NCBI RefSeq assembly: GCF_014207445.1
Contig: NZ_JACHEM010000006.1
Span: forward strand, 248,001 to 312,000
Length of the DNA: 64,000 nucleotides
Source: Streptomyces candidus
Lineage (GTDB): Bacteria; Actinomycetota; Actinomycetes; Streptomycetales; Streptomycetaceae
Direction: 5' to 3'
Shown here: in pieces, positions 36,177 through 45,638 of the stretch
Layout of the letters: every line of letters begins with the position of its first letter
How positions within the stretch are numbered: the first letter of the stretch is position 1
Translations under genes and position numbers: made by a program
The notes under the pieces: model-generated
The model's input: the letters and a program-made list of their open reading frames with translations, nothing else
Databases searched by the model: none
Told to the model about the DNA's origin: nothing

Positions 36177-36941
36177 ATGGCTCGCAACATCCAGTCGCTG
36201 GAGCGGGCGGCCGCCATGCTGCGGCTGCTCGCGGGTGGTGAGCGGCGGCTCGGCCTCTCCGACGTGGCGACCGCCCTCGGGCTGGCCAAGGGCACCGCGC
36301 ACGGCATCCTGCGCACCCTCCAGCACGAGGGCTTCGTGGAGCAGGACCCGGCCTCGGGCCGCTACCAGCTGGGCGCCGAGCTGCTGCGCCTGGGCAACAG
36401 CTTCCTGGACGTGCACGAGCTGCGCGCCCGCGCGCTGGTGTGGACGGACGACCTGGCCCGCTCCAGCGGCGAGAGCGTCTACCTGGGCGTGCTGCACCAG
36501 CAGGGCGTGCTGATCGTGCACCACGTCTTCCGCCCGGACGACAGCCGCCAGGTGCTGGAGGTCGGGGCGATGCAGCCGCTGCACAGCACGGCCCTGGGCA
36601 AGGTGCTCTCCGCGTACGACCCGGTGGCGCACACCGAGGCGGTGGAGGGTGAGCGGGAGGCGTTCACCGCGCGCACGCTGACCTCGGAGGCGGACTTCGA
36701 GGGGGTGCTCGACCTCACCCGGGCGCGCGGCTGGGCCGCGGACGTGGAGGAGACCTGGGAGGGGCTGGCCTCGATCGCCGCCCCCATTCACGACCGGCGG
36801 CGGATGCCGGTGGGCGCGGTGGGCGTCGCCGGCGCGGTCGAACGGGTCTGCCCGGACGGGGAGTTGAAGCCGGAGCTGGTCGCGGCGGTACGGGACTGCG
36901 CGCGCGCCGTGTCGCGGGATCTGGGCGCCGGGCGCTTCTGA
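36177..36941 (+). CDS. gylR: GylR-type IclR-family regulator of glycerol use
   Basis: A 254-residue IclR-family protein. The winged helix-turn-helix covers about residues 1-75 (NIQSLERAAAMLRLLAGGER, GLAKGTAHGILRTLQHEGFV). The effector domain follows, with LEVGAMQPLHSTALGKVLSA and AWEETWEG-like IclR blocks (VEETWEGLASIAAPIHDRR). In S. coelicolor GylR represses the glycerol operon and its own gene, relieved by glycerol or glycerol-3-phosphate. It stands directly before glpF-glpK-glpD, with a palindrome on each side. ATG 36177 begins the conserved domain, with GGAGG ten bases upstream; earlier in-frame sequence is repeat leader. Confidence 0.94.
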   Translation: MARNIQSLERAAAMLRLLAGGERRLGLSDVATALGLAKGTAHGILRTLQHEGFVEQDPASGRYQLGAELLRLGNSFLDVHELRARALVWTDDLARSSGESVYLGVLHQQGVLIVHHVFRPDDSRQVLEVGAMQPLHSTALGKVLSAYDPVAHTEAVEGEREAFTARTLTSEADFEGVLDLTRARGWAADVEETWEGLASIAAPIHDRRRMPVGAVGVAGAVERVCPDGELKPELVAAVRDCARAVSRDLGAGRF

Positions 36942-37051
36942 GCTGCGCCGTGCGGGCGTGGGGAAGACCATGGAAGACCGCACGGCGCTGTGAAACGCAG
37001 CTCACAGAACCCTTGACGTGCTGGTAACCGGGAGGAAAACTGCCGTTCATC

Positions 37052-37068
37052 GGTCGGCATTGTCGAAC
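37052..37068. promoter_or_regulatory. Candidate GylR operator upstream of glpF
   Basis: GGTCGGCATTGTCGAAC shares 14 of 17 positions with the palindrome before gylR. It lies 97 bases upstream of the glpF start, inside the gylR-glpF gap, well placed to control the glycerol operon. Confidence 0.65.
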
Positions 37069-37164
37069 ACCTGACGGCAATAGGAGTTAGAGTGTGACAA
37101 GCCAGGAACCGACTGGGCCCTCATCGAGGGTTCTGAACCTGGACGAAGGACAAAGGAGTCGCGG

Positions 37165-37971
37165 GTGTCCAGCCTCGACATCTTCACCGGCGAGACCATA
37201 GGTACCGCCGTACTCATCCTGCTCGGCGGCGGCGTGTGCGCGGCCGTCACCCTCAAGCGCTCGAAGGCGCTCAACGCCGGCTGGCTCGCCATCACCTTCG
37301 GGTGGGGTTTCGCGGTGCTGACCGCCGCCTACATCTCCGGCGGGCTCTCCGGCGCCCACCTGAACCCGGCCGTCACCGTGGGTCTCGCCGTCAAGGGTGG
37401 CACGGCCTGGGGCGACGTCCCGGTCTACTTCGCCGGCCAGCTCCTCGGCGCGATGGTCGGCGCGCTGCTGGTGTGGGCCTCGTACGCCGGTCAGTTCCGC
37501 GCCCATCTGACGGACCCGGAGATCCTCGCGGCCCAGCCCGCCGAGGAAGGCATGGTCGACCAGAAGACCGCGCCCCAGGCCGGCCCGGTGCTGGGCGTCT
37601 TCTCCACCGGCCCCGAGATCCGCAACGTCGCGCAGAACCTGGTCACCGAGATCATCGCGACCAGCGTCCTGGTTCTGGCCATCCTGACGCAGTCCACCAT
37701 CGGCGGTGTCCTGCCCACCGACCCCAAGGGCCCCGGCGTGATGGGCGCGCTGATCACCGCCCTGGTCGTGGTCGGCATCGGCCTGTCCCTCGGCGGACCG
37801 ACCGGTTACGCCATCAACCCGGTCCGTGACCTCGGTCCGCGCATCGTGCACGCTCTGCTCCCGCTGCCCAACAAGGGTGGTTCCGACTGGGGCTACGCCT
37901 GGATTCCCGTCGTCGGGCCGCTGATCGGCGGCGCGCTGGCGGGCGGCATATACCAGCTCGCCTTCGCCTGA
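37165..37971 (+). CDS. glpF: Glycerol facilitator GlpF (aquaglyceroporin)
   Basis: A 268-residue channel of the MIP family with six membrane helices and two half-helices. The first signature is [12 protein letters not shown] (Asn67-Pro-Ala). The second is [13 protein letters not shown], where Ala is replaced by Val and the selectivity-filter Arg and the following Asp, typical of glycerol channels, are present. It should admit glycerol by diffusion, trapped by GlpK next door. GTG 37165 has an AAAGGAG site. glpK follows after 49 bases. Confidence 0.95.
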   Translation: MSSLDIFTGETIGTAVLILLGGGVCAAVTLKRSKALNAGWLAITFGWGFAVLTAAYISGGLSGAHLNPAVTVGLAVKGGTAWGDVPVYFAGQLLGAMVGALLVWASYAGQFRAHLTDPEILAAQPAEEGMVDQKTAPQAGPVLGVFSTGPEIRNVAQNLVTEIIATSVLVLAILTQSTIGGVLPTDPKGPGVMGALITALVVVGIGLSLGGPTGYAINPVRDLGPRIVHALLPLPNKGGSDWGYAWIPVVGPLIGGALAGGIYQLAFA

Positions 37972-38020
37972 GACCCGCACGCGCCAGAGCCGCACGACAC
38001 AAGACTTCGAGGAGCACACC

Positions 38021-39556
38021 GTGACCGACGCACACACCACCGGCCCGTTCATCGCGGCCATCGACCAGGGCACCACCTCCAGCCGCTGCATCGTCTTCGA
38101 CAAGGACGGCCGGATCGTCTCCGTCGACCAGAAGGAGCACGAGCAGATCTTCCCCAAGCCGGGCTGGGTGGAGCACGACGCGACCGAGATCTGGGAGAAC
38201 GTCCAGGAGGTCGTGGCCGGAGCGGTCGTCAAGGCGGGCATCTCCGCCGCCGACGTCAAGGCGATCGGCATCACCAACCAGCGCGAGACCACGATGATGT
38301 GGGACAGGACCACCGGTGAGCCGGTCCACAACGCCATCGTGTGGCAGGACACCCGTACCGACGCGCTGTGCAGAGAGCTCGGCCGCAACGTCGGCCAGGA
38401 CCGCTTCCGCCGCGAGACCGGTCTGCCGCTCGCCTCCTACTTCGCCGGCCCGAAGATCCGCTGGCTGCTCGACAACGTCGAGGGCCTGCGCGAGCGCGCC
38501 GAGAGCGGCGACATCCTCTTCGGCACCATGGACTCCTGGGTCATCTGGAACCTCACGGGCGGCGTGAACGGCGGTGTGCACGTCACCGACGTCACCAACG
38601 CCTCGCGCACCCTGCTGATGAACCTGCACAGGATGGCCTGGGACGAGAAGATCCTCTCCTCCATGGACATCCCCGCCGCCGTCCTGCCGGAGATCAAGTC
38701 CTCCGCCGAGGTGTACGGAAAGGCCGCTTCCGGCGTCCTGAAGGGCGTACCGGTGGCGTCCGCGCTCGGCGACCAGCAGGCGGCCCTGTTCGGCCAGACC
38801 TGCTTCTCCGAGGGCGAGGCGAAGTCGACGTACGGCACCGGCACCTTCATGCTGATGAACACCGGCGAGGAGCCCGTCAACTCGTACAACGGCCTGCTGA
38901 CGACCGTCGGGTACCAGATCGGCGACCAGAAGCCGGTGTACGCGCTGGAGGGGTCGATCGCGGTCACCGGTTCGCTGGTGCAGTGGATGCGCGACCAGAT
39001 GGGCATGATCAAGACCGCTGCGGAGATCGAGACGCTGGCCTCCAGCGTCGACGACAACGGCGGCGCGTACTTCGTGCCCGCCTTCTCCGGTCTGTTCGCC
39101 CCGTACTGGCGTTCCGACGCCCGGGGTGTGATCGCCGGTCTCACCCGGTACGTCACCAAGGCGCACATCGCGCGCGCCGTGCTGGAGGCGACGGCCTGGC
39201 AGACCCGTGAGATCACCGACGCCATGACCAAGGACTCCGGCGTCGAACTGACCGCCCTGAAGGTCGACGGCGGCATGACCTCCAACAACTTGCTGATGCA
39301 GACCCTGTCGGACTTCCTGGACGCCCCCGTCGTCCGTCCGATGGTCGCCGAGACGACCTGTCTCGGCGCTGCCTACGCAGCCGGCCTCGCGGTCGGCTTC
39401 TGGTCCAGCACCGACGAGCTGCGCGCCAACTGGCGCAGGGCCGCCGAGTGGACCCCCCGCATGGACGCGGACGTGCGGGACCGCGAGTACAAGAACTGGC
39501 TCAAGGCCGTTGAACGCTCCATGGGCTGGCTCGACGAAAACACAGGCGAGGAGTAA
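38021..39556 (+). CDS. glpK: Glycerol kinase GlpK
   Basis: A 511-residue FGGY-family kinase making sn-glycerol 3-phosphate from glycerol and ATP. The N-terminal phosphate loop is [19 protein letters not shown]. Substrate residues lie in [20 protein letters not shown] and IVWQDTRT. The adenosine site is [20 protein letters not shown]. Length and motifs are standard. GTG 38021 follows CGAGGAG. It is the middle gene of glpF-glpK-glpD; the gap to glpD is 5 bases, which points to coupled translation. Confidence 0.97.
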   Translation: MTDAHTTGPFIAAIDQGTTSSRCIVFDKDGRIVSVDQKEHEQIFPKPGWVEHDATEIWENVQEVVAGAVVKAGISAADVKAIGITNQRETTMMWDRTTGEPVHNAIVWQDTRTDALCRELGRNVGQDRFRRETGLPLASYFAGPKIRWLLDNVEGLRERAESGDILFGTMDSWVIWNLTGGVNGGVHVTDVTNASRTLLMNLHRMAWDEKILSSMDIPAAVLPEIKSSAEVYGKAASGVLKGVPVASALGDQQAALFGQTCFSEGEAKSTYGTGTFMLMNTGEEPVNSYNGLLTTVGYQIGDQKPVYALEGSIAVTGSLVQWMRDQMGMIKTAAEIETLASSVDDNGGAYFVPAFSGLFAPYWRSDARGVIAGLTRYVTKAHIARAVLEATAWQTREITDAMTKDSGVELTALKVDGGMTSNNLLMQTLSDFLDAPVVRPMVAETTCLGAAYAAGLAVGFWSSTDELRANWRRAAEWTPRMDADVRDREYKNWLKAVERSMGWLDENTGEE

Positions 39557-39561
39557 CCGAC

Positions 39562-41172
39562 ATGACCACCCTGCAGAGCGTCCCGGCCCCCGGGACGCGC
39601 CCGGCCGACGGTTCGACCGCGAGCCGCGCCGAGACCCGGGAGCGGCTTTCCAAGGCGACGTACGACCTCCTGGTGATCGGCGGCGGCATCCTGGGCATCT
39701 CCACCGCCTGGCACGCCGCACAGTCCGGACTGCGGGTGGCCCTGGTGGACGCCGGCGACTTCGCCGGCGCCACCTCCTCCGCCTCCTCGAAGCTGCTCCA
39801 CGGCGGGCTCCGCTACCTTCAGACCGGTGCGGTCAAGCTCGTCGCGGAGAACCACTTCGAGCGGCGGGCGGTCTCGCGGGACGTCGCCCCGCACCTGTCC
39901 AACCCGCTGACCTTCTACCTGCCCGTCTACAAGGGCGGCCCGCACGGCGCGGCCAAGCTCGGTGCGGGCGTCTTCGCCTACTCCGCGCTGTCCGCGTTCG
40001 GCGACGGCGTCGGCCACGTCATCTCGCCGTCGCGGGCGGCGCGTGACGTGCCGGAGCTGCGTACGGACAACCTGAAGGCCGTCGCGGTCTACGGCGACGA
40101 CCAGATGAACGACTCGCGCATGGCGCTGATGACGGTCCGGGCGGCCGCCGAGGCCGGGGCCACCGTCCTCAACCACGCCGAGGTCACCGGGCTGCGCTTC
40201 ACGCACGGCCGGGTGACGGGCGCGGAGCTCAAGGACCGCATGGACGGCACCGAGTTCGGGGTCGACGCCCGCCTGGTACTGAACGCGACCGGGCCGTGGG
40301 TGGACCACCTGCGCAAGCTGGAGGACCCCAACGCGGCGCCCTCCATACGCCTGTCCAAGGGCGCGCACCTGGTGCTGAAGCGGACGTCGCCGTGGAACGC
40401 CGCGCTGGCCACCCCGATCGACAAGTACCGCATCACCTTCGCCCTGCCGTGGGAGGACCAGCTCCTGCTGGGCACCACCGACGAGGAGTACGAGGGCGAC
40501 CCGGCCGACGTCTCGGTCAACGAGAAGGACATCACGCAGATCCTCGACGAGGCCGCGTTCTCGATTCGTGACCAGCAGCTGTCGCGGGACCTGATCACGT
40601 ACTCCTTCGCGGGTCTGCGGGTGCTGCCCGGCGGTCCCGGCGCCACCTCGAAGGCCAAGCGGGAGACGGTCGTCACCGAGGGCCGTGGCGGCATGCTGTC
40701 GGTGGCCGGCGGCAAGTGGACGACGTTCCGCCACATCGGCCGCACGGTGATGAACAAGCTCGCCGCCCTCCCCGGCCACCCGCTGGGCGAGGACATGGAG
40801 CCCATTTCCCACCTGCCGAAGAAGCTGCCGCTGCCGGGCATCTCCAACCCGAACGCGGTCGCCCACCGGCTGCTGGTCGACGGCGGTACCCCCGGCCCCC
40901 GGATGTCCCCGGAGACGGCCCGCCACCTGGCCACGCACTACGGGTCGCTGTCCTTCGAGATCGCCCGCCTGGCGAACGAGGACCCGGCGCTGGCCGAGCG
41001 CATCCACCCCGACGCCCCGGAGATCTGGGCGCAGGTCGTCTACGCACGCGACCACGAGTGGGCGGAGACCGCGGACGACGTGCTGCGCCGCCGCACCACG
41101 CTGACGATCCGGGGCCTGGCCACGGACGACGTGCGCGCGAAGGTCGAGCGGGTACTGAGCCGCGAGGTCTGA
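39562..41172 (+). CDS. glpD: Glycerol-3-phosphate dehydrogenase, FAD-dependent (GlpD)
   Basis: A 536-residue flavoenzyme converting glycerol 3-phosphate to dihydroxyacetone phosphate and passing electrons to quinone. The dinucleotide site is DLLVIGGGILGISTAWHAAQ, with SSASSKLLHGGLRYL next. A C-terminal helical cap follows at about 400-536. ATG 39562 lies 5 bases after glpK, the ribosome site AGGAG being inside the glpK end. It completes the glycerol route and is followed by a strong terminator. Confidence 0.96.
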   Translation: MTTLQSVPAPGTRPADGSTASRAETRERLSKATYDLLVIGGGILGISTAWHAAQSGLRVALVDAGDFAGATSSASSKLLHGGLRYLQTGAVKLVAENHFERRAVSRDVAPHLSNPLTFYLPVYKGGPHGAAKLGAGVFAYSALSAFGDGVGHVISPSRAARDVPELRTDNLKAVAVYGDDQMNDSRMALMTVRAAAEAGATVLNHAEVTGLRFTHGRVTGAELKDRMDGTEFGVDARLVLNATGPWVDHLRKLEDPNAAPSIRLSKGAHLVLKRTSPWNAALATPIDKYRITFALPWEDQLLLGTTDEEYEGDPADVSVNEKDITQILDEAAFSIRDQQLSRDLITYSFAGLRVLPGGPGATSKAKRETVVTEGRGGMLSVAGGKWTTFRHIGRTVMNKLAALPGHPLGEDMEPISHLPKKLPLPGISNPNAVAHRLLVDGGTPGPRMSPETARHLATHYGSLSFEIARLANEDPALAERIHPDAPEIWAQVVYARDHEWAETADDVLRRRTTLTIRGLATDDVRAKVERVLSREV

Positions 41173-41185
41173 GCGGGACCGCTGT

Positions 41186-41227
41186 ACGGCCGCGGGCGGG
41201 CTCCCTGGGGGGTCCGCCCGCGGCCGT
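41186..41227 (+). terminator. Terminator of the glycerol operon
   Basis: Perfect 14-bp stem (41186-41199 with 41214-41227) with a 14-base loop, 13 bases after the glpD stop. Confidence 0.8.
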
Positions 41228-41308
41228 GTGCGCTGCCTCTGTGGAGCGCCGTGCGACCATAGGTCGGATGTCTGGCGGCGGCGCCGGGCGGGAGCAGGAG
41301 GGCAGTCC

Positions 41309-41980
41309 ATGGCCGTCACCGACGAGGCCATCGAACGCATCAAGGCCATGATCGTCTCGGGTGCGCTGCGTCCCGGCGACCGGCTGCCCAAGGAGAGCGA
41401 ACTGGCCGCCGAGCTGGGCCTGTCCCGCAACTCCCTGCGCGAGGCGGTGCGGGCGCTTTCGCTGATCCGGATCCTGGATGTGCGTCAGGGCGACGGCACG
41501 TACGTCACCAGCCTCGACCCCCAGCTGCTGCTGGAGGCGATGAGCTTCGTGGTGGACTTCCACCGCGACGACACGGTCCTGGAGTTCCTGGCGGTCCGCA
41601 GGATCTTGGAGCCGGCGGCCACGGCGATGGCGTGCGGACGGATCGGCGAGGACGAACTGGACGCCCTGGAGGCACAGCTGGCGGCACTGGGTCCCGAGAC
41701 GTCGGTGGAGGAGCTGGTCGCGGCCGACCTGGAGTTCCACCGGCGCATCGTGCGGGCATCGGGCAACTCGGTGCTGTGCTCGCTGCTCGACGGCCTGTCC
41801 GGGCCGGCCACCCGGGCACGGATCTGGCGGGGACTGGCGCGGGAGGACGCGCTCGGGCGCACCCTGCACGAGCACCGGGCGATCCTGGGCGCGCTGCGCG
41901 ACCGGGACACGGAGGCCGCCCGGTCCTGGGCGACGGTGCACATCGCGAGCGTGGAACGGTGGCTGCGGTCCAGGTCGTAG
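41309..41980 (+). CDS. GntR-family regulator, FadR/FCD type
   Basis: A 223-residue regulator. The winged helix is at residues 1-70 (AIERIKAMIVSGALRPGDRL, GLSRNSLREAVRALSLIRIL, VRQGDGTYV). The C-terminal all-helical FCD domain shows ADLEFHRRIVRASGN and LHEHRAILGALRDRDTEAAR, with Asp/His residues that usually bind a metal and an organic acid. ATG 41309 follows CAGGAGGG. It is alone between the glycerol operon and the PAC2 gene, so the target cannot be read from context; it may regulate itself or a remote sugar-acid pathway. Confidence 0.92.
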   Translation: MAVTDEAIERIKAMIVSGALRPGDRLPKESELAAELGLSRNSLREAVRALSLIRILDVRQGDGTYVTSLDPQLLLEAMSFVVDFHRDDTVLEFLAVRRILEPAATAMACGRIGEDELDALEAQLAALGPETSVEELVAADLEFHRRIVRASGNSVLCSLLDGLSGPATRARIWRGLAREDALGRTLHEHRAILGALRDRDTEAARSWATVHIASVERWLRSRS

Positions 41981-42140
41981 GCCGGGCGCGGCAAAGGAAC
42001 GGAGGGGTGGAAGACCGGGTCTCTCCACCGTGGCCGTTTTCGATTGATTCGGCGCCCGGAGGGCACGCTCTCGGCATGCGTAAGGTGGGGGTTCTGCTGT
42101 ATCGCCCGCACAGGGGTGTTCCGGATGAAGGAGGCGCTGG

Positions 42141-43208
42141 GTGATCGAGCTCGACGGGGTTCCCGAGCTGGTCGACCCGGTCATGGTGGCCGCGTTCGAG
42201 GGCTGGAACGACGCAGGTGACGCCGCTTCGGCCGCAGTCGCGCATCTGGACCGGGAGTGGAAGGGCGAGGTGTTCGCGGCGCTCGACGCCGAGGACTACT
42301 ACGACTTCCAGGTGAACCGGCCCACCGTCTTCCTGGAGAACGGGGTACGGAAGGTCACCTGGCCGACGACGCGGCTCTCGGTGGTGCGCACCGGCGGCGA
42401 GAAGCCGCGCGACCTGGTGCTGGTGCGCGGAATCGAGCCCTCCATGCGGTGGCGCTCGTTCTGCAACGAGATCCTGGGCTTCGCGCACGAGCTGGGCGTG
42501 GAGATGGTGGTGGTGCTGGGCGCCCTGCTCGGCGACACCCCGCACACCCGTCCCGTACCGGTCAGCGGGGTCACCTCGGACCCGGACCTGGCGCGCACGA
42601 TGGACCTGGAGGAGACGCGCTACGAGGGGCCCACGGGCATCGTCGGCATTCTGCAGGAGGCGTGCACCCACGCGGGCGTGCCCGCGGTGAGCCTGTGGGC
42701 GGCGGTGCCGCACTACGTGTCGCAGCCGCCGAACCCGAAGGCGACGCTGGCCCTGCTGAACCGGCTGGAGGACCTGCTGGGTCTGCGCATTCCGCTGGGC
42801 GAGCTGGCCGAGGACGCACGGGCCTGGCAGGTGGGCGTGGACCAGCTGGCCGCCGAGGACAGCGAGGTGGCGGAGTACGTGCAGTCGCTGGAGGAGGCTC
42901 GCGACACCGCGGACCTCCCGGAGGCGTCGGGCGAGGCCATCGCGCGGGAGTTCGAGCGGTATCTGCGGCGGCGGGACCCGGGCGCCGGTCCTGGCGGCAA
43001 TGTGCCGGGCGGCGGGACCGGTCACGCGACGGACGGCGCGGAGGGCAGTTCGTACCTGCGCGACGCGGCGAGCGGACGCACCCGGCCACCGAAGAAGCCC
43101 CGTACGGGCACGGACGAGGGCCCCGAGGGCGGGGAGGACACGGGCGGCGAAGGTCCGCCCTCCGGATCGGGTGCGGGTTCCGGGGATTCCGGGGGCGGCG
43201 GGGAGTAG
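42141..43208 (+). CDS. PAC2-family protein (proteasome-assembly-chaperone-like)
   Basis: A 355-residue protein. The PAC2 domain spans about residues 1-270: VMVAAFEGWNDAGDAASAAV opens it, LVRGIEPSMRWRSFCNEIL and VVVLGALLGDTPHTRPVPVS follow, and EGPTGIVGILQEACTHAGVP with WAAVPHYVSQPPNPKATLALL are the usual later blocks. Eukaryotic PAC2 helps assemble the 20S proteasome; the role of bacterial members is unproven. The last 75 residues are a disordered Gly/Ser/Asp/Glu tail ending SGGGGE. GTG 42141 has GAAGGAGG. It converges with mshC. Confidence 0.93.
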   Translation: MIELDGVPELVDPVMVAAFEGWNDAGDAASAAVAHLDREWKGEVFAALDAEDYYDFQVNRPTVFLENGVRKVTWPTTRLSVVRTGGEKPRDLVLVRGIEPSMRWRSFCNEILGFAHELGVEMVVVLGALLGDTPHTRPVPVSGVTSDPDLARTMDLEETRYEGPTGIVGILQEACTHAGVPAVSLWAAVPHYVSQPPNPKATLALLNRLEDLLGLRIPLGELAEDARAWQVGVDQLAAEDSEVAEYVQSLEEARDTADLPEASGEAIAREFERYLRRRDPGAGPGGNVPGGGTGHATDGAEGSSYLRDAASGRTRPPKKPRTGTDEGPEGGEDTGGEGPPSGSGAGSGDSGGGGE

Positions 43209-43238
43209 CCGACCGCGCGGCATGGAACGTGCGGAGTC

Positions 43239-43274
43239 CCGAGGGGGCGGTGCCGGTTGGCGCCGCCCCCTCGG
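43239..43274. terminator. Bidirectional terminator between the PAC2 gene and mshC
   Basis: Twelve-bp perfect stem (43239-43250 with 43263-43274, core GAGGGGGCGG) just past the PAC2 stop. The rest of the gap to 43419 shows nothing else clear. Confidence 0.7.
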
Positions 43275-43419
43275 CGATGTACGGCCGGGGGACGGCCAAC
43301 CGGTCGGGGCGCGGCGCGCGGGCGATGCCCGGGACCGGTCCGCACGGATCAGCGGCGTCGCGCGGTGGTTTCTCCCCGCCCGACGCCGCCGGTCTGTGCG
43401 TCCCGGATGCCGCCTGCGG

Positions 43420-44649
43420 CTAGAGCGCGACTCCGAGCAGCGCGTCCACGGCCCGCGAGATCACGCCCGGCGCGCCCTCCTCGGTACCGCCCTCGGCGGC
43501 CTGCAGTTCCGCCCAGCGGTCGACGGCGGCGAGTGCCGCGGGGGCGTCGAGGTCGTTGGCGAGAGCTTCGCGGATCTCCTCGACCACGGCGTCCGCCGAC
43601 GGTCCGTCCGGGCGGGAGACGGCCGCGCGCCACCGGCCCAGCCGGGCCACCGCGTCGGCCAGCACCTGGTCGGTCCACTCCCAGTCCGCGCGGTAGTGGT
43701 GCGCGAGCAGCGCGAGACGGATCGCCGCCGGGTCGACGCCGTCACGGCGCAGGGCGGAGACGAAGACCAGGTTGCCCTTGGACTTGGACATCTTCTCGCC
43801 GTCCAGGCCGACCATGCCGGCGTGCACGTACGCCTGGGCGAAGGGGTGTTCGCCGGTCAGTGCCTGGGCGTGCGAGGCGCCCATCTCGTGGTGCGGGAAG
43901 GCGAGGTCGGAGCCGCCGCCCTGCACGTCGAAGCCCATCCCGAGGTGTTCCAGGGCGATGGCCACGCACTCGATGTGCCAGCCGGGGCGCCCGGCACCGA
44001 GCGAGGCGCCGTCCCAGCTGGGTTCGCCGTCCCGGGCCGCCATCCACAGCATCGGGTCGAGCGGGTTCTTCTTGCCGGGGCGCTCGGGGTCGCCGCCGCG
44101 CTCGGCGGAGAGGACGCGCATCGCCTCGGCGTCCAGACGGGAGACCTCGCCGAAGTGCGGGTCGGACTCGACGGAGAAGTAGATGTCGCCTTCGAGTTCG
44201 TAGGCGGCGCCCGCGTCCCGCAGCCGCTCGACGAGCGGCACGATGCCGGGTATCGCCTCGACCGCGCCGACGTACTGCTGCGGGGGCAGCATGCGCAGGG
44301 CGGTCATGTCCTCGCGGAACAGGGCGGTCTCGCGTTCGGCGAGGCCGGCCCAGTCGATGCCGTCGCGGATCGCGCGCTCCAGGAGCGGGTCGTCGACGTC
44401 CGTGACGTTCTGGACGTAGTGGACCTGCCGCTTGGTGTCGAGCCACACGCGCTGTACGAGGTCGAACGCGTTGTAGGTCGCCGCGTGCCCCATATGGGTC
44501 GCGTCGTACGGCGTGATGCCGCACACGTAGATGCGGGCGACGGGACCGGGGTCGAGGGTGATCAACCCGTCGGTCGCGGTGTCGTGGATCTGGAGGTCGC
44601 GGCCCTTGCCGGGCAGAGCGGGGACCTCGGAAGCGGGCCAGGCATGCAT
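43420..44649 (-). CDS. mshC: Cysteine:GlcN-Ins ligase MshC (mycothiol biosynthesis)
   Basis: A 409-residue relative of class I cysteinyl-tRNA synthetase. It joins Cys to 1-D-myo-inosityl-glucosaminide, the penultimate step of mycothiol synthesis. [20 protein letters not shown] contains zinc ligand Cys43 and the HxGH ATP motif (residues 52-55); MSKSKGN is the KMSKS loop. It is shorter than CysS and lacks the anticodon-binding domain. The N-terminal [14 protein letters not shown] is typical of MshC. It is the last of four minus-strand genes; a 164-base gap with a repeated palindrome lies upstream. The window's mycothiol-dependent dehydrogenase at 60.1-61.2 kb uses the product. Confidence 0.95.
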   Translation of the reverse strand: MHAWPASEVPALPGKGRDLQIHDTATDGLITLDPGPVARIYVCGITPYDATHMGHAATYNAFDLVQRVWLDTKRQVHYVQNVTDVDDPLLERAIRDGIDWAGLAERETALFREDMTALRMLPPQQYVGAVEAIPGIVPLVERLRDAGAAYELEGDIYFSVESDPHFGEVSRLDAEAMRVLSAERGGDPERPGKKNPLDPMLWMAARDGEPSWDGASLGAGRPGWHIECVAIALEHLGMGFDVQGGGSDLAFPHHEMGASHAQALTGEHPFAQAYVHAGMVGLDGEKMSKSKGNLVFVSALRRDGVDPAAIRLALLAHHYRADWEWTDQVLADAVARLGRWRAAVSRPDGPSADAVVEEIREALANDLDAPAALAAVDRWAELQAAEGGTEEGAPGVISRAVDALLGVAL

Positions 44650-44731
44650 ACGACGAGCCTAACCGGACGCATGTTCCGGTTACGACCCGGATCGGGATCT
44701 TGACCGATTACGCCGTCTTGCGCGCCGCGCA

Positions 44732-44794
44732 TGTCAGGACAACCCCCGCCGGGGCCGCATGTCCGGACGAGGACCCGGACCGTATGTCAGGACA
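44732..44794. promoter_or_regulatory. Threefold TGTCnnGACA element upstream of mshC
   Basis: Three related palindromes: TGTCAGGACA (44732-44741), TGTCCGGACG (44760-44769) and TGTCAGGACA (44785-44794). They are spaced 28 and 25 bases apart in the gap between the kinase-like gene and mshC. The outer two share the longer match ATGTCAGGACAACC. A regulator binding site is inferred; I do not recognise the factor. Confidence 0.6.
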
Positions 44795-44813
44795 ACCGGA
44801 CAGGGCGCACGGT

Positions 44814-45638
44814 TCAGACGGGGGGCCACGGGATGGCGGGCCACTGTCCGCTCGGCCGCGGGTGCGTTCCGGCGGTCCGCAGCGCCGCCACTCGCTCCCG
44901 CAGTGCGTCCAGTTCCGCGGCCGTGACGAGTTCGGCCAGTCGGGTGGTGAGCGGCGCCCCCGGGGCGAGCGCGGCGGCGAGCTTCTCCAGTACGGACAGG
45001 GCCTCGCCCGGCAGCGGCTCCCCGGCCCAGCCCCACAGCAGGGTGCGCAGCTTGTCGTCGACGTGGAAGGTGACGCCGTGGTCGATGCCGTAGAGGCGGC
45101 CGTCCCCGGCGGGCAGCAGATGGCCGCCCTTGCGGTCACCGTTGTTGATCACCGCGTCGAGCACGGCGAGGCGTCGCAGGCGTACGTCGTCGGCGTGCAC
45201 GAGGAGCGCGGTGCGGCCCTCGGCGACCTCCGCCAGGACCACCGGTTTCCACCCCTCGCCGGGTCCTTCGCCCTCCGCCGGTTCCTCCACGAGGGCCAGC
45301 AGCGCCCCGTCCTCGCCCGTGTCCTCCGCGGCCTCGATCCACAGCTGGCACATGCCCTCGCCGTACGGTCCGTCACGCAGCACCGTCGGCGGGATCAGCC
45401 CCCAGCCCGTCGCCTCGGAGACCTCGTACGCGGCGACCTCGCGCCGGGCGAGGTTGCCGTCGGGGAAGTCCCACAGCGGCTGCTCCCCCGCGACCGGCTT
45501 GTAGACGCAGGTCGCGGTGGAGCCCTCGTAGGAGATCTCGCAGTGCAGCACCGCGTTGGACGCCTCGCGGATCTGCCCGAGCACCGTGAGCTCGCCCTTG
45601 GTGAGGAGGGTCAGGACATCGGGGGCCGACGAGGTCAC
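44814..45638 (-). CDS. SCO1664-type protein with PI3/4-kinase/HipA-like catalytic core
   Basis: A 274-residue protein. Kinase-like residues can be placed in order: Lys47 in TCVYKPVAGEQPLWDFPDG, Glu67 in LARREVAAYEVSEATG, the catalytic loop DAVINNGDRKGGH (Asp161, Asn166, Asp168) and metal Asp186 in LYGIDHGVTF. All are intact, so activity is plausible; protein, lipid and small-molecule substrates are all possible. GTG 45638 overlaps the stop of the DUF3090 gene (GTGA), implying coupled translation. An ATG at 45671 is an alternative. The set kinase-DUF3090-phosphatase-mshC is conserved in actinobacteria as I recall, but uncharacterised. Confidence 0.85.
   Translation of the reverse strand: MTSSAPDVLTLLTKGELTVLGQIREASNAVLHCEISYEGSTATCVYKPVAGEQPLWDFPDGNLARREVAAYEVSEATGWGLIPPTVLRDGPYGEGMCQLWIEAAEDTGEDGALLALVEEPAEGEGPGEGWKPVVLAEVAEGRTALLVHADDVRLRRLAVLDAVINNGDRKGGHLLPAGDGRLYGIDHGVTFHVDDKLRTLLWGWAGEPLPGEALSVLEKLAAALAPGAPLTTRLAELVTAAELDALRERVAALRTAGTHPRPSGQWPAIPWPPV

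Noticed and set aside
44650..44680. Sigma-R-type promoter (GGAAC-N18-GTC) in front of mshC
   Set aside because: The -10 part differs from GTT and the start would fall at the ATG itself, so the match is weak.
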